DNA from: Rhizobiaceae bacterium
GTDB taxonomy: Bacteria > Pseudomonadota > Alphaproteobacteria > Rhizobiales > Rhizobiaceae
DNA length: 64,000 nucleotides
NCBI GenBank assembly: GCA_019635795.1
Contig: JAHBYV010000003.1
Location: 62,001 to 126,000, forward strand
Direction of reading: 5' to 3'
The notes under the pieces were generated by a model. It made no database searches and was not told the DNA's origin. It saw only the letters and a list, made by a program, of their open reading frames with translations. The position numbers were made by a program, and so were the translations under genes. This document shows positions 1 to 8,476 of the stretch, in pieces; position 1 is the stretch's first letter; the number at the start of each line of letters is the position of its first letter.

Positions 1-81
1 CAGGTTCAGCGAGGCAAGCAACTTCATCGCAGGCAATGCGAGATGTTCGGCAATGGTGACGGCTGTAGCTGTTCTGGTCAT
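1..81 (-). CDS. Partial CDS, product unknown (5' end only)
   Basis: An open frame on the minus strand starts with ATG at 79-81 and runs off the left edge, giving 27 codons without a stop. The encoded start is MTRTATAVTIAEH. No strong Shine-Dalgarno sequence precedes it, and 27 residues are too few to assign a family. It would follow xerC on the same strand, with about 62 bases between xerC's stop and this ATG. It may be a real downstream gene or a chance frame. Confidence 0.3.
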   Translation of the reverse strand, partial: MTRTATAVTIAEHLALPAMKLLASLNL

Positions 82-143
82 GCACTCAAGCTAATGGCCA
101 AAGAACTGCAATTCGTTAAACCGATGGTTCGAATTGCAAGTTC

Positions 144-1082
144 TTACGCGCGCGGATGGGCCGCGTCATATATGTCGAGCAAGCGCGCTGTATCCACCCC
201 TGTATAGATCTGCGTGGTCGATAGGCTGGCGTGTCCCAGAAGCTCCTGAATTGCGCGCAAATCCCCACCGCGACCCAGCAAATGCGTTGCGAATGAATGG
301 CGCAAAGCGTGGGGAGTAGCTGTATCTGGCAGGTTTAGAGCTGAACGCATACGCTGCATTTCGCGCTGAATTATCGCGGGATTCAGCGGCCCGCCCTTGG
401 CACCGCGAAATAGCGGCCTATCCGCATCAAGTTGATATGGACACAATTTGCGGTAAACAGATACAGCCTCTCTTGTAACAGGCAGGATCGGCACGAGGCG
501 GGTTTTTCCGCCTTTGCCCGTCACGCGCAGAACACTCTCTTCAAGTGCCGCAAGGTCGGCCCCTTGCAGCCCAAGCGCTTCGGAAATGCGCATCCCGGAG
601 CCGTAAAGCAGTGTGAGAACTGCCGCGTTGCGTGCGGCAATCCACGGTTCCTCGGCCAGTTGCTCTCCATAATCGACAACCTTGCGCGCATCCGAAACAC
701 TTAGCGGCTTCGGCAACGACTTTGGCTGTTTCGGCGCGCGCAGTGCTGTCGCGCCCGCAGCATTCGCCAAACCTTTTCTTTCAAGGAAACGAAGAAACGA
801 CCGCACACCTGCCAGCCCCCGCCCAAGCGTTCGAGCGCCCGCGCCATCGGCCCGCCTCGCGGCCAGAAATCCGCGAATGTCGGCAGCCCGCAGTGCGCTG
901 ACATCTTCAATTCCGGGCGCACCTCCGCAATGCCCGGTCAGGAACTGCAGGAACTGGCGCGTATCACGCTCATAGGCCTCCACGGTCTTTTTTGACAATC
1001 GCCGCTCACTGGCCAGAGCCGTCAGCCAGTTCTGTCGGGCTTCGGCAAGATCGGGTCGGGCAGAGATAAGAAATTCCTGCAT
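144..1082 (-). CDS. xerC: Tyrosine site-specific recombinase XerC
   Basis: XerC acts with XerD at dif to resolve chromosome dimers. The 312-residue length is usual for Xer proteins. An N-terminal SAM-like core-binding domain (about residues 12-105) precedes the catalytic domain. Catalytic residues are visible as R165 (SGMRISEA), K190 (TGKGGK), H258/R261 (HALRHS), H284 (LGHAS) and Y293 (the nucleophile in QIYTGV). A compact Xer-like protein with no attachment sites, excisionase or cargo genes nearby is more likely the housekeeping recombinase than a phage integrase. XerC rather than XerD is judged from overall similarity and is less certain than the family. Confidence 0.87.
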   Translation of the reverse strand: MQEFLISARPDLAEARQNWLTALASERRLSKKTVEAYERDTRQFLQFLTGHCGGAPGIEDVSALRAADIRGFLAARRADGAGARTLGRGLAGVRSFLRFLERKGLANAAGATALRAPKQPKSLPKPLSVSDARKVVDYGEQLAEEPWIAARNAAVLTLLYGSGMRISEALGLQGADLAALEESVLRVTGKGGKTRLVPILPVTREAVSVYRKLCPYQLDADRPLFRGAKGGPLNPAIIQREMQRMRSALNLPDTATPHALRHSFATHLLGRGGDLRAIQELLGHASLSTTQIYTGVDTARLLDIYDAAHPRA

Positions 1083-1187
1083 GGGTCATCCTGACGTGCT
1101 GTCCAAACATTGAACGATAACATTCTTAAAGAGCTGAAAACGGCTTTCGCCCGGGACCTCCGCTGTGAACGACATTAGACAGGTTCA

Positions 1188-1216
1188 TTGACAAAGACAG
1201 AGATTCATCGCTACTG
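1188..1216 (+). promoter_or_regulatory. Candidate sigma70 promoter for the btu operon
   Basis: A perfect -35 hexamer TTGACA lies at 1188-1193. About 17-18 bases later there is only a weak -10 (CTACTG/TACTGG around 1211-1217). The implied transcription start near 1224 coincides with the 5' edge of the cobalamin riboswitch, which supports the assignment. The -10 match is poor, so confidence is limited. Confidence 0.4.
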
Positions 1217-1223
1217 GAAAGCG

Positions 1224-1402
1224 GAATCGGTTCTGCCCCAAAAAGGCGGATGAAAAGGGAACACGGTACGGCCTTGGCCAAATCCGTGACTGCCCCCGCA
1301 ACTGTGACCGTTGAGTCCTCCCGGTAAAGCCACTGGATGCAATCGCATCCGGGAAGGCGGGTAAGGGCGATGACGCGGAAGTCAGGAGACCTGCCGGTTT
1401 CA
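1224..1402 (+). promoter_or_regulatory. Cobalamin (adenosylcobalamin) riboswitch
   Basis: The conserved cobalamin-aptamer blocks appear in order. They are GGTTCTGCC near 1229, GGGAACACGGT near 1257, CTGCCCCCGCAACTGT near 1289, GCCACTGG near 1329, GGGAAGGCGGG near 1351 and the B12 box AGTCAGGAGACCTGCC at 1380-1395. The aptamer sits in the leader of the btuB-like gene and implies repression of the operon when B12 is plentiful. About 180 bases separate the B12 box from the btuB ATG at 1582. Confidence 0.95.
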
Positions 1403-1414
1403 GTCACCCATGCT

Positions 1415-1433
1415 TGATCACGGGGTGTGATCA
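1415..1433 (+). promoter_or_regulatory. Hairpin downstream of the riboswitch (possible expression platform)
   Basis: TGATCAC (1415-1421) and GTGATCA (1427-1433) form a perfect 7-bp stem with a 5-base loop, 20 bases after the B12 box. No U-run follows, so it is not an ordinary terminator. It could be part of the expression platform or a long-leader structure; its role is inferred from position only. Confidence 0.35.
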
Positions 1434-1581
1434 GGCGCGGCTCTCCGTGGCGGTGACATAAGTGTTGCTGCGTGGCGGAACCGGGATTTTGGTGCATCTT
1501 ACCCGTTCTCGTTTCATGTCTTTGCAGCTCGTCATTCGCACTGCGAGCAGCCTTGTCTGCTCGCCGAAAACCGAGGGGACT

Positions 1582-3534
1582 ATGGAACAGAAATTATTTC
1601 GTGCAGCTATAGCGGCAACGTTGCTTGGCGCCAGCATCTCAAGCCTTCCACACAATGCGGCAGCACAGGAACAGGAGGCCACCGAGCTTGCGCCCGTTCT
1701 GGTTACAGATGGCCTGACGCCAGTTGAGGAAGAAAAGTCAGGCCGCGCATTCACCGTTTTGACAGGTCAGGAACTTGAGCAAAAGCAGGTCCGGTACGTG
1801 GCCGACGCTCTTCGTCAGGTGCCAGGCTTTGCCGTATCCCGAACCGGATCATATGGCGGGAATACGCTGGTTCGCGTACGCGGAAATGAATCCAATCAGT
1901 TGCTGGTCATGATCGACGGCGTTGAGGCGAACGAACCTTCAAGCGGCGAGTTTGATTTTGGCGGTCTGCTGGTTTCGGACATTGACCGCATCGAGATTCT
2001 TCGCGGCCCGCAAAGCGCGTTCTGGGGCGCAAATGCTTCTGCCGGGGTTGTGAACATCATAACCAAACGCGGGGAACGAAATGGTTGGTCGACCAAGACG
2101 CGCGTTGAGACGGGTACAGACGGAACGGTCCTTGGCGCGGCCGCGCTCTCCGGTGGCAAGGAAAATTTCGATGCAGCCCTTTCTGCCGCTTTCCGTCGCA
2201 ATAAGGGGTTCAACGTCTCCGACTACGGCGATGAAAAGGACGGGGATCGAAACACGACATTGACCGGCAAATTCAACGCTGACATTTCGGAAAACCTGGC
2301 TCTGGACGGAACGCTTCGCTTCGTTGACCGCAAGAGCGACGTTGACCCGCAGGACTTCGTCTGGGGATCCCCGACTTATGGGCAGGTAATCGACGGAGAT
2401 GACTATACCGCAACGCGTGAGTTCTACGGGTCGCTCGGCGGAACCCTCGTGTCTCTGGATGGTGCGCTGACCCACAAGGCCCGCTTCACTGGCAGCGACA
2501 CCCATCGCGACAATTTCGATACTGGCGTTCTCTATTTCGATGATTCGAACCGCTACAACGGGACCTATCAGGCAAGCTATCAGTTCGATACGCCCGGAGC
2601 ACTCAATGCCCACCACCAGATAACCGGGGGGTATGAGTGGCAACGCGAAACCTATGCGCCATCTCACATTAGCGAAACGTTTGAGCGCGACACGAATTCG
2701 ATCGTCGGCGAATATCGGGGCGACTTTCTTGATCAGTTCTTTCTCAATGCCGCAATCCGGCAAGACTTCAACGACGCGTTTGCGGACGCTACGACCTATA
2801 GCATCAGCGGCGCGTGGAAGATTCCCGATACGGAAACGCGGCTACACGCTTCTGTCGGGACAGGTGTAACTGCCCCCACTTTTTATGAGCAGTTCGGCTA
2901 TCTGCCATCCACATTCACGGGCAATCCGGATCTCAAGCCTGAAAAGAGCTTTGGCTGGGATATCGGCATCGAGCACGGCTTCTTTGATCGCGCTTTGGTG
3001 GTCGATGTAACATATTTCAACCAGAACCTGACCGACGAGATAACGACCGTCTACGGCGGTCCGCCCAACTATGCCAGCCGTCCGGTTAATCTTGATGGTG
3101 AAAGCAGACGGCAGGGCGTGGAAATTGCCATGACCCTGAACCTGACAAACGGCTTCTCGGCCAGCGGAACCTACACTTACACAGACGCTACCCAGCAGGA
3201 TGCGTCAGGCGGAGAGCGCGTTCAGGAGCTTCGTCGCCCAAAGCATTCAGGGTCTGTGTCCGCAGCTTACACATTCTATGAAGATCGCGCCCGCGTCTTT
3301 GCGGAAGCGGTGTTCAACGGCAAGATGACCGACAATTCCTTTACCACGGGTGCTCCTACGCCGGTGACGCTCGACGCTTATACGGTTGTCACAGTTGGCG
3401 GCAGTTACAAATTCAACGACCGCTTCGAAGCTTTTGGCCGCATCGAGAATGTGCTGGACGAAGATTATGAAGAAGTTTTCGGCTATAATACGCCGGGCCG
3501 AACTGCATTTTTCGGGTTGAAGGGAACATTCTGA
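1582..3534 (+). CDS. btuB: TonB-dependent vitamin B12 receptor BtuB
   Basis: Outer-membrane receptor for cobalamin uptake, energised by TonB. The ATG at 1582 follows GAGGGGAC with good spacing. It begins a signal peptide (MEQKLFRAAIAATLLGA... ending near AAAQ) and gives 650 residues. The long in-frame extension upstream lies in the riboswitch leader and is not coding. A plug domain covers roughly residues 45-160 and contains a TonB-box-like ELAPVLVT. A 22-strand-type barrel follows and ends in a C-terminal Phe (GLKGTF), as usual for outer-membrane barrels. The cobalamin riboswitch upstream and btuFCD downstream fix the substrate as B12 or another corrinoid. Confidence 0.9.
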   Translation: MEQKLFRAAIAATLLGASISSLPHNAAAQEQEATELAPVLVTDGLTPVEEEKSGRAFTVLTGQELEQKQVRYVADALRQVPGFAVSRTGSYGGNTLVRVRGNESNQLLVMIDGVEANEPSSGEFDFGGLLVSDIDRIEILRGPQSAFWGANASAGVVNIITKRGERNGWSTKTRVETGTDGTVLGAAALSGGKENFDAALSAAFRRNKGFNVSDYGDEKDGDRNTTLTGKFNADISENLALDGTLRFVDRKSDVDPQDFVWGSPTYGQVIDGDDYTATREFYGSLGGTLVSLDGALTHKARFTGSDTHRDNFDTGVLYFDDSNRYNGTYQASYQFDTPGALNAHHQITGGYEWQRETYAPSHISETFERDTNSIVGEYRGDFLDQFFLNAAIRQDFNDAFADATTYSISGAWKIPDTETRLHASVGTGVTAPTFYEQFGYLPSTFTGNPDLKPEKSFGWDIGIEHGFFDRALVVDVTYFNQNLTDEITTVYGGPPNYASRPVNLDGESRRQGVEIAMTLNLTNGFSASGTYTYTDATQQDASGGERVQELRRPKHSGSVSAAYTFYEDRARVFAEAVFNGKMTDNSFTTGAPTPVTLDAYTVVTVGGSYKFNDRFEAFGRIENVLDEDYEEVFGYNTPGRTAFFGLKGTF

Positions 3535-3535
3535 G

Positions 3536-4384
3536 GTGCGCGCCGCCGCCTGGTTGTCAGCCATCATGATGGTTGCTCTTGGCGTTTCCGCCCCGGGCAC
3601 ATATGCACAGGACAAGCCCCAGGCGCGGCGGGTCGTTTCCATGAACCTTTGCACTGATCAGCTCGCATTGCTGATTGCAGCGCCTGGCCAGCTTCATTCG
3701 GTTTCGTGGCTGGCCGCCGACCCTCAAAGCTCCGCTCTTGCTGATGAAGCGCGGGGCTTTGCACTGAACCACGGCCTCGCGGAGGAAATATTCCTGATGC
3801 AGCCGGATCTGGTTATAGCCGGAACCTACACAGCACGCTCAACCGTCGAACTCTTGCGCAAACTGGGCATTCGGGTTGAGGAATTTGCCCCGGACTCCTC
3901 ACTTGAAGACATACGCCAGAACATTGCCCGCATGGGAGAGATTCTTGGACAGCAGCAGCGCGCCGATGCCCTCGGGGCTGCATTCGATTCTGCAATTGCC
4001 AATAGCAAGGCCACGAAACTTTCTGGCAAGCAAGCCGCAACATACTATCCAAACAGCTACACGTCGGGCGCAGGAACCTTGGTGGATTCAATCATTTCCG
4101 CTTCCGGGCTTGAGAACACCGCAGCAAAGCTGGGATTTTCCGGCACCGCAAAGCTTCCCCTCGAAGTCTTGCTCCTGTCAGCACCGGACGTAGTGATCAA
4201 CGATAGGGAACAGCCTGCTTCGCCTGCATTGGCGCACGAAAACTTCACCCATCCAGCCTATCGGCATCTTGCTGCAAACAGCGCAAATGCGGCCATTCCG
4301 GCCAAATACACCATATGCGGCGGACCGTTCACCGCAGACGCGATCCGGCTCTTGCGTGATGCCGCCGAAAAGGCTCCGCTATGA
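3536..4384 (+). CDS. btuF: Periplasmic cobalamin-binding protein BtuF
   Basis: Substrate-binding component of the BtuCDF importer; it takes B12 from BtuB and delivers it to BtuC. It is 282 residues with a signal peptide of about 24 residues (cut near TYA|QDK), then RRVVSMNLCTDQLALL, a typical start of the metal-chelate/B12 binding fold. The start is GTG at 3536, one base after the btuB stop, so translation is coupled. It overlaps btuC by 4 bases. Iron-siderophore binders share the fold; the operon's riboswitch decides for B12. Confidence 0.85.
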   Translation: MRAAAWLSAIMMVALGVSAPGTYAQDKPQARRVVSMNLCTDQLALLIAAPGQLHSVSWLAADPQSSALADEARGFALNHGLAEEIFLMQPDLVIAGTYTARSTVELLRKLGIRVEEFAPDSSLEDIRQNIARMGEILGQQQRADALGAAFDSAIANSKATKLSGKQAATYYPNSYTSGAGTLVDSIISASGLENTAAKLGFSGTAKLPLEVLLLSAPDVVINDREQPASPALAHENFTHPAYRHLAANSANAAIPAKYTICGGPFTADAIRLLRDAAEKAPL

Positions 4385-5382
4385 GGCCGCATATACGGTA
4401 CCGGCTCACTTTAAGTGCGCTCGGCATTCTCACTCTTGTTCTTTTCCTGCTGTCGCTCACCGTCGGCCCTGCCGCTCTCACATTCAGGGCGAGCATTGCT
4501 GCTCTATTCTCAGACAAGGCTGACGTAATTGCGCTTATCATGCAGGAAGTGCGATTGCCTCGCGCGCTCCTTGGACTGACAATCGGTGCTACGCTCGGGC
4601 TATCCGGCGCAGTCCTTCAAGGGCTGTTGCGCAATCCGCTGGCGGAGCCAGGTCTGATAGGAATAAGCGCTTCCGCCTCTCTCGGCGCGGTAATTGCTAT
4701 CTACACGGGCATAACACTGGTGTTTCCTCTGGCGCTGCCGCTTTCCGCCTTTGCAGGCGCTCTTGTTGCAGTCCTCCTTGTTCAGGCCCTTGCGGGCGCG
4801 CGCGGTTCCATTCTCACGATTATCCTTGCCGGAGTAGCTGTCTCCAGCTTTGCGGGCGCCATGACGTCGCTCGCCCTGAACCTCTCTCCGAACCCATTCG
4901 CTTCGCTGGAAATCATGTTCTGGATGCTGGGTTCGCTCACCGACAGGTCGATGCTTCACTTCTGGCTGGCCGCGCCTTTCATACTGGTCGGATGGCTGAT
5001 GTTGGGAACGCTTGGAAAGGCGCTTAATGCCCTGACGCTCGGAAACGACGCAGCCGCAAGCCTTGGCATAGACATGCGCCGGATCCAGATGCAGGCTGTG
5101 CTTGGAACCGCCGCCTCGGTAGGGGCTGCAACGGCAGTAGCCGGTGCGATCGGCTTTGTCGGGCTTGTGATTCCGCATCTTCTTCGCCCGCTTGTCGGAA
5201 ACCTTCCCTCTCGCCTCTTGCCGGCCAGCGCGCTTGGCGGGGCGTGCATGGTTCTTGCCGCAGACATTCTTGTGCGCATCATCGCGCCTGAACGTGACCT
5301 CAAGCTCGGTGTCCTGACGGCCATAGTCGGCGCGCCGTTCTTCCTCTGGCTTGTTCATGCCGAGAGGCGGAGGCTCGCATGA
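4381..5382 (+). CDS. btuC: Cobalamin ABC transporter permease BtuC
   Basis: A 333-residue FecCD/BtuC-family inner-membrane protein with about ten hydrophobic segments, forming the channel of the B12 importer as a dimer. Family signatures include GLSGAVLQGLLRNPLAEPGLIGIS near residue 80 and GFVGLVIPHLLRPLVG near residue 255. The start overlaps the btuF stop (ATGA) and the end overlaps the btuD start by 4 bases, a tight coupled operon. Its substrate is inferred from the riboswitch. Confidence 0.88.
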   Translation: MRPHIRYRLTLSALGILTLVLFLLSLTVGPAALTFRASIAALFSDKADVIALIMQEVRLPRALLGLTIGATLGLSGAVLQGLLRNPLAEPGLIGISASASLGAVIAIYTGITLVFPLALPLSAFAGALVAVLLVQALAGARGSILTIILAGVAVSSFAGAMTSLALNLSPNPFASLEIMFWMLGSLTDRSMLHFWLAAPFILVGWLMLGTLGKALNALTLGNDAAASLGIDMRRIQMQAVLGTAASVGAATAVAGAIGFVGLVIPHLLRPLVGNLPSRLLPASALGGACMVLAADILVRIIAPERDLKLGVLTAIVGAPFFLWLVHAERRRLA

Positions 5383-6161
5383 ACCTGCTTGCACTCGACA
5401 ATGTTCACATCAAACTTGGCAGTCGCGATGTTATCAAGGACATCTCTTTCACGGTCGCTCCGGGCGAGTTTGTCGGGCTGATCGGCCCCAACGGCGCAGG
5501 CAAATCCACATTGCTGCGCGCAATCACTGGCGGCGTTCCGTACTCAGGTTTCATAAAGATCAAAGGCAGCGAATGCCAAAACATAGCCGCGCCAGCGCGG
5601 GCCATGGAACTCGCCTTTCTTCCGCAAGAGCGCGACATTGTCTGGAACATATCCGTAGAAGAATTGGTAGGATTGGGCCGCTCGCCATACCTCACGCCTT
5701 TTGGCTCGCTTCGCTCAAATGACTTGCACGCCGTTGACGCCGCTATGAAGCGCATGGACATAGCCGCATTTCGTACACGCCCGGTTTCGGAACTATCCGG
5801 TGGCGAAAAGGCGCGGGTGTTGGTAGCCCGCGCTTTGGCCCAGGAAACCCCTTTGCTGCTGGCAGACGAACCAACGGCGGGCCTTGACCCTGCACATAAT
5901 CTGGCCCTGATGCAGATTCTCGCCGGACTTGCAGAGGAAGGCAAAGGCGTCATCGCCTCAACGCATGATCTTGGCTTTGCCGCAACATACTGCACTCGTC
6001 TGATCTTGCTGGACCAGGGCAGGATCGTTGCCGATGGCAAACCGCAAGAAGTGCTTACGAAAGAGCGAATGCGTACCGTCTACGGTGTTGAGGCATACCT
6101 TGCGACAGTTGAAGGTCGCACAGTCTTGCAACCCACAAGCCTCGCAGCAAAGCCGGGCTAA
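5379..6161 (+). CDS. btuD: Cobalamin ABC transporter ATPase BtuD
   Basis: A 260-residue ABC ATPase that powers BtuC. Walker A is GPNGAGKST (about residues 37-45), the signature is LSGGEKARV, Walker B is LLLADEPTAGLDP and the H-loop is STHDLGF. It is the last gene of the btuBFCD operon. It ends 14 bases from the stop of the opposing molybdoenzyme gene at 6176, and no hairpin is visible in that gap. Confidence 0.88.
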   Translation: MNLLALDNVHIKLGSRDVIKDISFTVAPGEFVGLIGPNGAGKSTLLRAITGGVPYSGFIKIKGSECQNIAAPARAMELAFLPQERDIVWNISVEELVGLGRSPYLTPFGSLRSNDLHAVDAAMKRMDIAAFRTRPVSELSGGEKARVLVARALAQETPLLLADEPTAGLDPAHNLALMQILAGLAEEGKGVIASTHDLGFAATYCTRLILLDQGRIVADGKPQEVLTKERMRTVYGVEAYLATVEGRTVLQPTSLAAKPG

Positions 6162-6175
6162 CTATTTCGCAATAA

Positions 6176-8461
6176 TCAGGCCGTGGCTGGTGGATCAAAT
6201 GCCCGAACCGGTGGCAATTCCCCCTCAAAGCGCTCAATCCTCACCGTCGTAAGCTGCCCTGTACACCCTTGAGCGAGGGATGAAGTGCCCACATCGCGCG
6301 TCAACACATTGGGGTTGCCGTGCACACACACGGGTGCGTCACCGGTCGGTTCGTAGGGATCATACCATGCGCCTGTCGAGAGGTTCAGCACACCCGGCCT
6401 GACCGCGTCGCTCACCTTTACCGCTGCAAGACATGCCCCTCGGTCATTGTAGAGCCGAACAATGTCTCCGTCCGAAAGACCTAGCCGTGCAGCGTCCTCC
6501 GTACTCACGCGCACCGGCTCGCGTCCGTGAATTTTCCCTTCAACACTGAAGTTCCCAAAATCCAGCTGGCTATGAAGCCTGCGGGAAGGCTGGTTGGAAA
6601 CCAGAACAAACTCGCCGGTTTCACGCGGCAAGTCGCTATGCTCAAACCATTTCGGATGTGCGCCACAATCGGCGTATCCGAATGAGCCAATCTTGTCTGA
6701 GTAAATCTCGATCTTGCCGGATGGCGTAGGTAATGGCGAGCCAACAGGATCGGCTCTGAAAGACCGCAGGATACCGCCATCGTCCGGTTCTTGAGGCAGA
6801 TCGATTTCCCCGCGTTCCCAGAACGCATCAAAGTCAGGAATCTCGTGCCCAGTGGTCTTCAGCGAGTCTTCCAGGGAACCATACATATGGCGCAACCACT
6901 CTTCCGCAGTTCGCCCCTCCGTGAAGGATTGCGCCGCACCCAGCCGCTCGGCAAGGCTTGCGAAGATGGAATAATCGTCGCGCGAAAGCTCATATGGTTC
7001 CATCAGCTTGTGCATTGCCAGAAGCACCGGATCGGTTGGACCGCCCGCAATGTCATTGCGTTCGACCGTCATGGTCGCCGGCAGGACAATATCGGCATGG
7101 CGCGCCATCGGCGTCCACGCCGTCTCGTGCACAACAATCGTTTCCACACGGTCAAACGCCGCCCGAAGCCTGTTTAAATCCTGATGGTGATGGAACGGGT
7201 TTCCTCCGATCCAATAGACGAGACGAATGTTCGGATAGGTCAGCGTCTGGCCGTCGTAGGAAAATTTCCCGCCGGGATTGAGAAGCATGTCGGAAATACG
7301 CGCAACCGGAATAAAGTCGCGCACGGCGTTGGTGCCTTGGGGCAGGGCGGGCAGCGAAACACCGGTCTGGCGGCGTCCGTAGTGAGCGAGTGAACCCAGC
7401 CCATAATTATAACCTCCACCGGGAAGTCCAAACTGCCCAAGCATCGCGGCCAGAACCGCTGCCATCCAGACTGGTTGTTCGCCATACTCTGCACGTTGAA
7501 GTGCCTGGGCGGTAACGATCAGGGTGCGACGACCGACGAGACTCCTCGCCAGAGTCTCGATCAACTCAGCGTTCAAACCGGTTATCCGGGATGCCCACGC
7601 CGGCATCTTTGGCACACCGTCCACCTGCCCGAGCAGATACGGTTCAAACTTTTCGTAGCCTTCGCAATATCTCTCAAGAAAGGCCTTGTCGTGCAGTCCC
7701 TCAGTGGCCAGCACATATGCCATGGCGAGCATCAGGGCGGTATCCGTGCCGGGCCGCAGCGCCACCCATTCAGCCCCGGCTTCTTGCGGTAGGTCGTCCT
7801 TCAGCGGGCTCACCAGAATGAAGCGTACGCCGCGCTTGCGCGCAGCGTCCATGGCTCCACGCTCGATATGCGCGCTGATTCCGCCTGACGCGACAGCGGT
7901 GTTCTTCAGCGGCATTCCACCGAAAGCCATCACCACATCTGTGTGCTGTTCAATCTGCTCCCAAGTAACATTGCGACGCGCGACGGCCTCCATGGGGCCC
8001 ATAATGTGCGGAAGCAGGACGAGTGCGGCACCGGCGCTGTAATTGTTCACCGAACGGACGTATCCACCCAGCGCGTGGTTCAGGAAGCGATGCAGCTGGC
8101 TTTGTGCATGGTGAAAACGGCCTGCGGACGCCCAGCCATATGAACCACCGAAAACAGCTTGAGGGCCATGTTCATTTTTTACCCGCGCAAGCTCCGCGGC
8201 AAGAATATCCAACACCTCGTCCCAGGGTAGCGAAACAAAGTCATTGCCGGACCTGCGTGTCGCAACCCCATGCTTGTTAAGCCACCCCTTGCGAACGACA
8301 GGGCGCGCAATCCTGGCAGGATTGCGGGCGGCGTTTTCAAGATTCCTGAGTATTCCCGAAGGATCGGGGTCGCCCGCTCGGGGCGACACGGAAAGTCGAT
8401 CGCCATCTACGGAGGCCGTGAACGCTCCCCAATGAGAGCTGTGGAAACGCCTGTCGTTCAT
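6176..8461 (-). CDS. Molybdopterin oxidoreductase of the BisC/TorZ (biotin sulfoxide/TMAO reductase) type
   Basis: A 761-residue DMSO-reductase-superfamily enzyme binding bis-MGD. It starts at HSSHWGAFTASV, lacks the N-terminal Cys cluster for 4Fe-4S, and has the Ser molybdenum ligand in GGSYGW (S107), all features of the biotin-sulfoxide/TMAO reductase branch. There is no twin-arginine signal, so it is probably cytoplasmic like BisC. The ATG follows a GGAGG and lies 15 bases after the TPR gene, making it the last gene of the leftward catabolic operon. S- or N-oxide reduction is inferred from family; its part in the pathway is unknown. Confidence 0.85.
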   Translation of the reverse strand: MNDRRFHSSHWGAFTASVDGDRLSVSPRAGDPDPSGILRNLENAARNPARIARPVVRKGWLNKHGVATRRSGNDFVSLPWDEVLDILAAELARVKNEHGPQAVFGGSYGWASAGRFHHAQSQLHRFLNHALGGYVRSVNNYSAGAALVLLPHIMGPMEAVARRNVTWEQIEQHTDVVMAFGGMPLKNTAVASGGISAHIERGAMDAARKRGVRFILVSPLKDDLPQEAGAEWVALRPGTDTALMLAMAYVLATEGLHDKAFLERYCEGYEKFEPYLLGQVDGVPKMPAWASRITGLNAELIETLARSLVGRRTLIVTAQALQRAEYGEQPVWMAAVLAAMLGQFGLPGGGYNYGLGSLAHYGRRQTGVSLPALPQGTNAVRDFIPVARISDMLLNPGGKFSYDGQTLTYPNIRLVYWIGGNPFHHHQDLNRLRAAFDRVETIVVHETAWTPMARHADIVLPATMTVERNDIAGGPTDPVLLAMHKLMEPYELSRDDYSIFASLAERLGAAQSFTEGRTAEEWLRHMYGSLEDSLKTTGHEIPDFDAFWERGEIDLPQEPDDGGILRSFRADPVGSPLPTPSGKIEIYSDKIGSFGYADCGAHPKWFEHSDLPRETGEFVLVSNQPSRRLHSQLDFGNFSVEGKIHGREPVRVSTEDAARLGLSDGDIVRLYNDRGACLAAVKVSDAVRPGVLNLSTGAWYDPYEPTGDAPVCVHGNPNVLTRDVGTSSLAQGCTGQLTTVRIERFEGELPPVRAFDPPATA

Positions 8462-8476
8462 GAGCCTCCGTTGGCG

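Noticed and set aside
144-1082. XerC as an integrase of a mobile element
   Set aside because: Length and sequence fit housekeeping Xer; no tRNA, repeats or mobile cargo lie nearby.
4600-5394. A 264-codon open frame on the minus strand opposite btuC
   Set aside because: It mirrors a well-supported permease gene; the translation is charged and low-complexity without family motifs.
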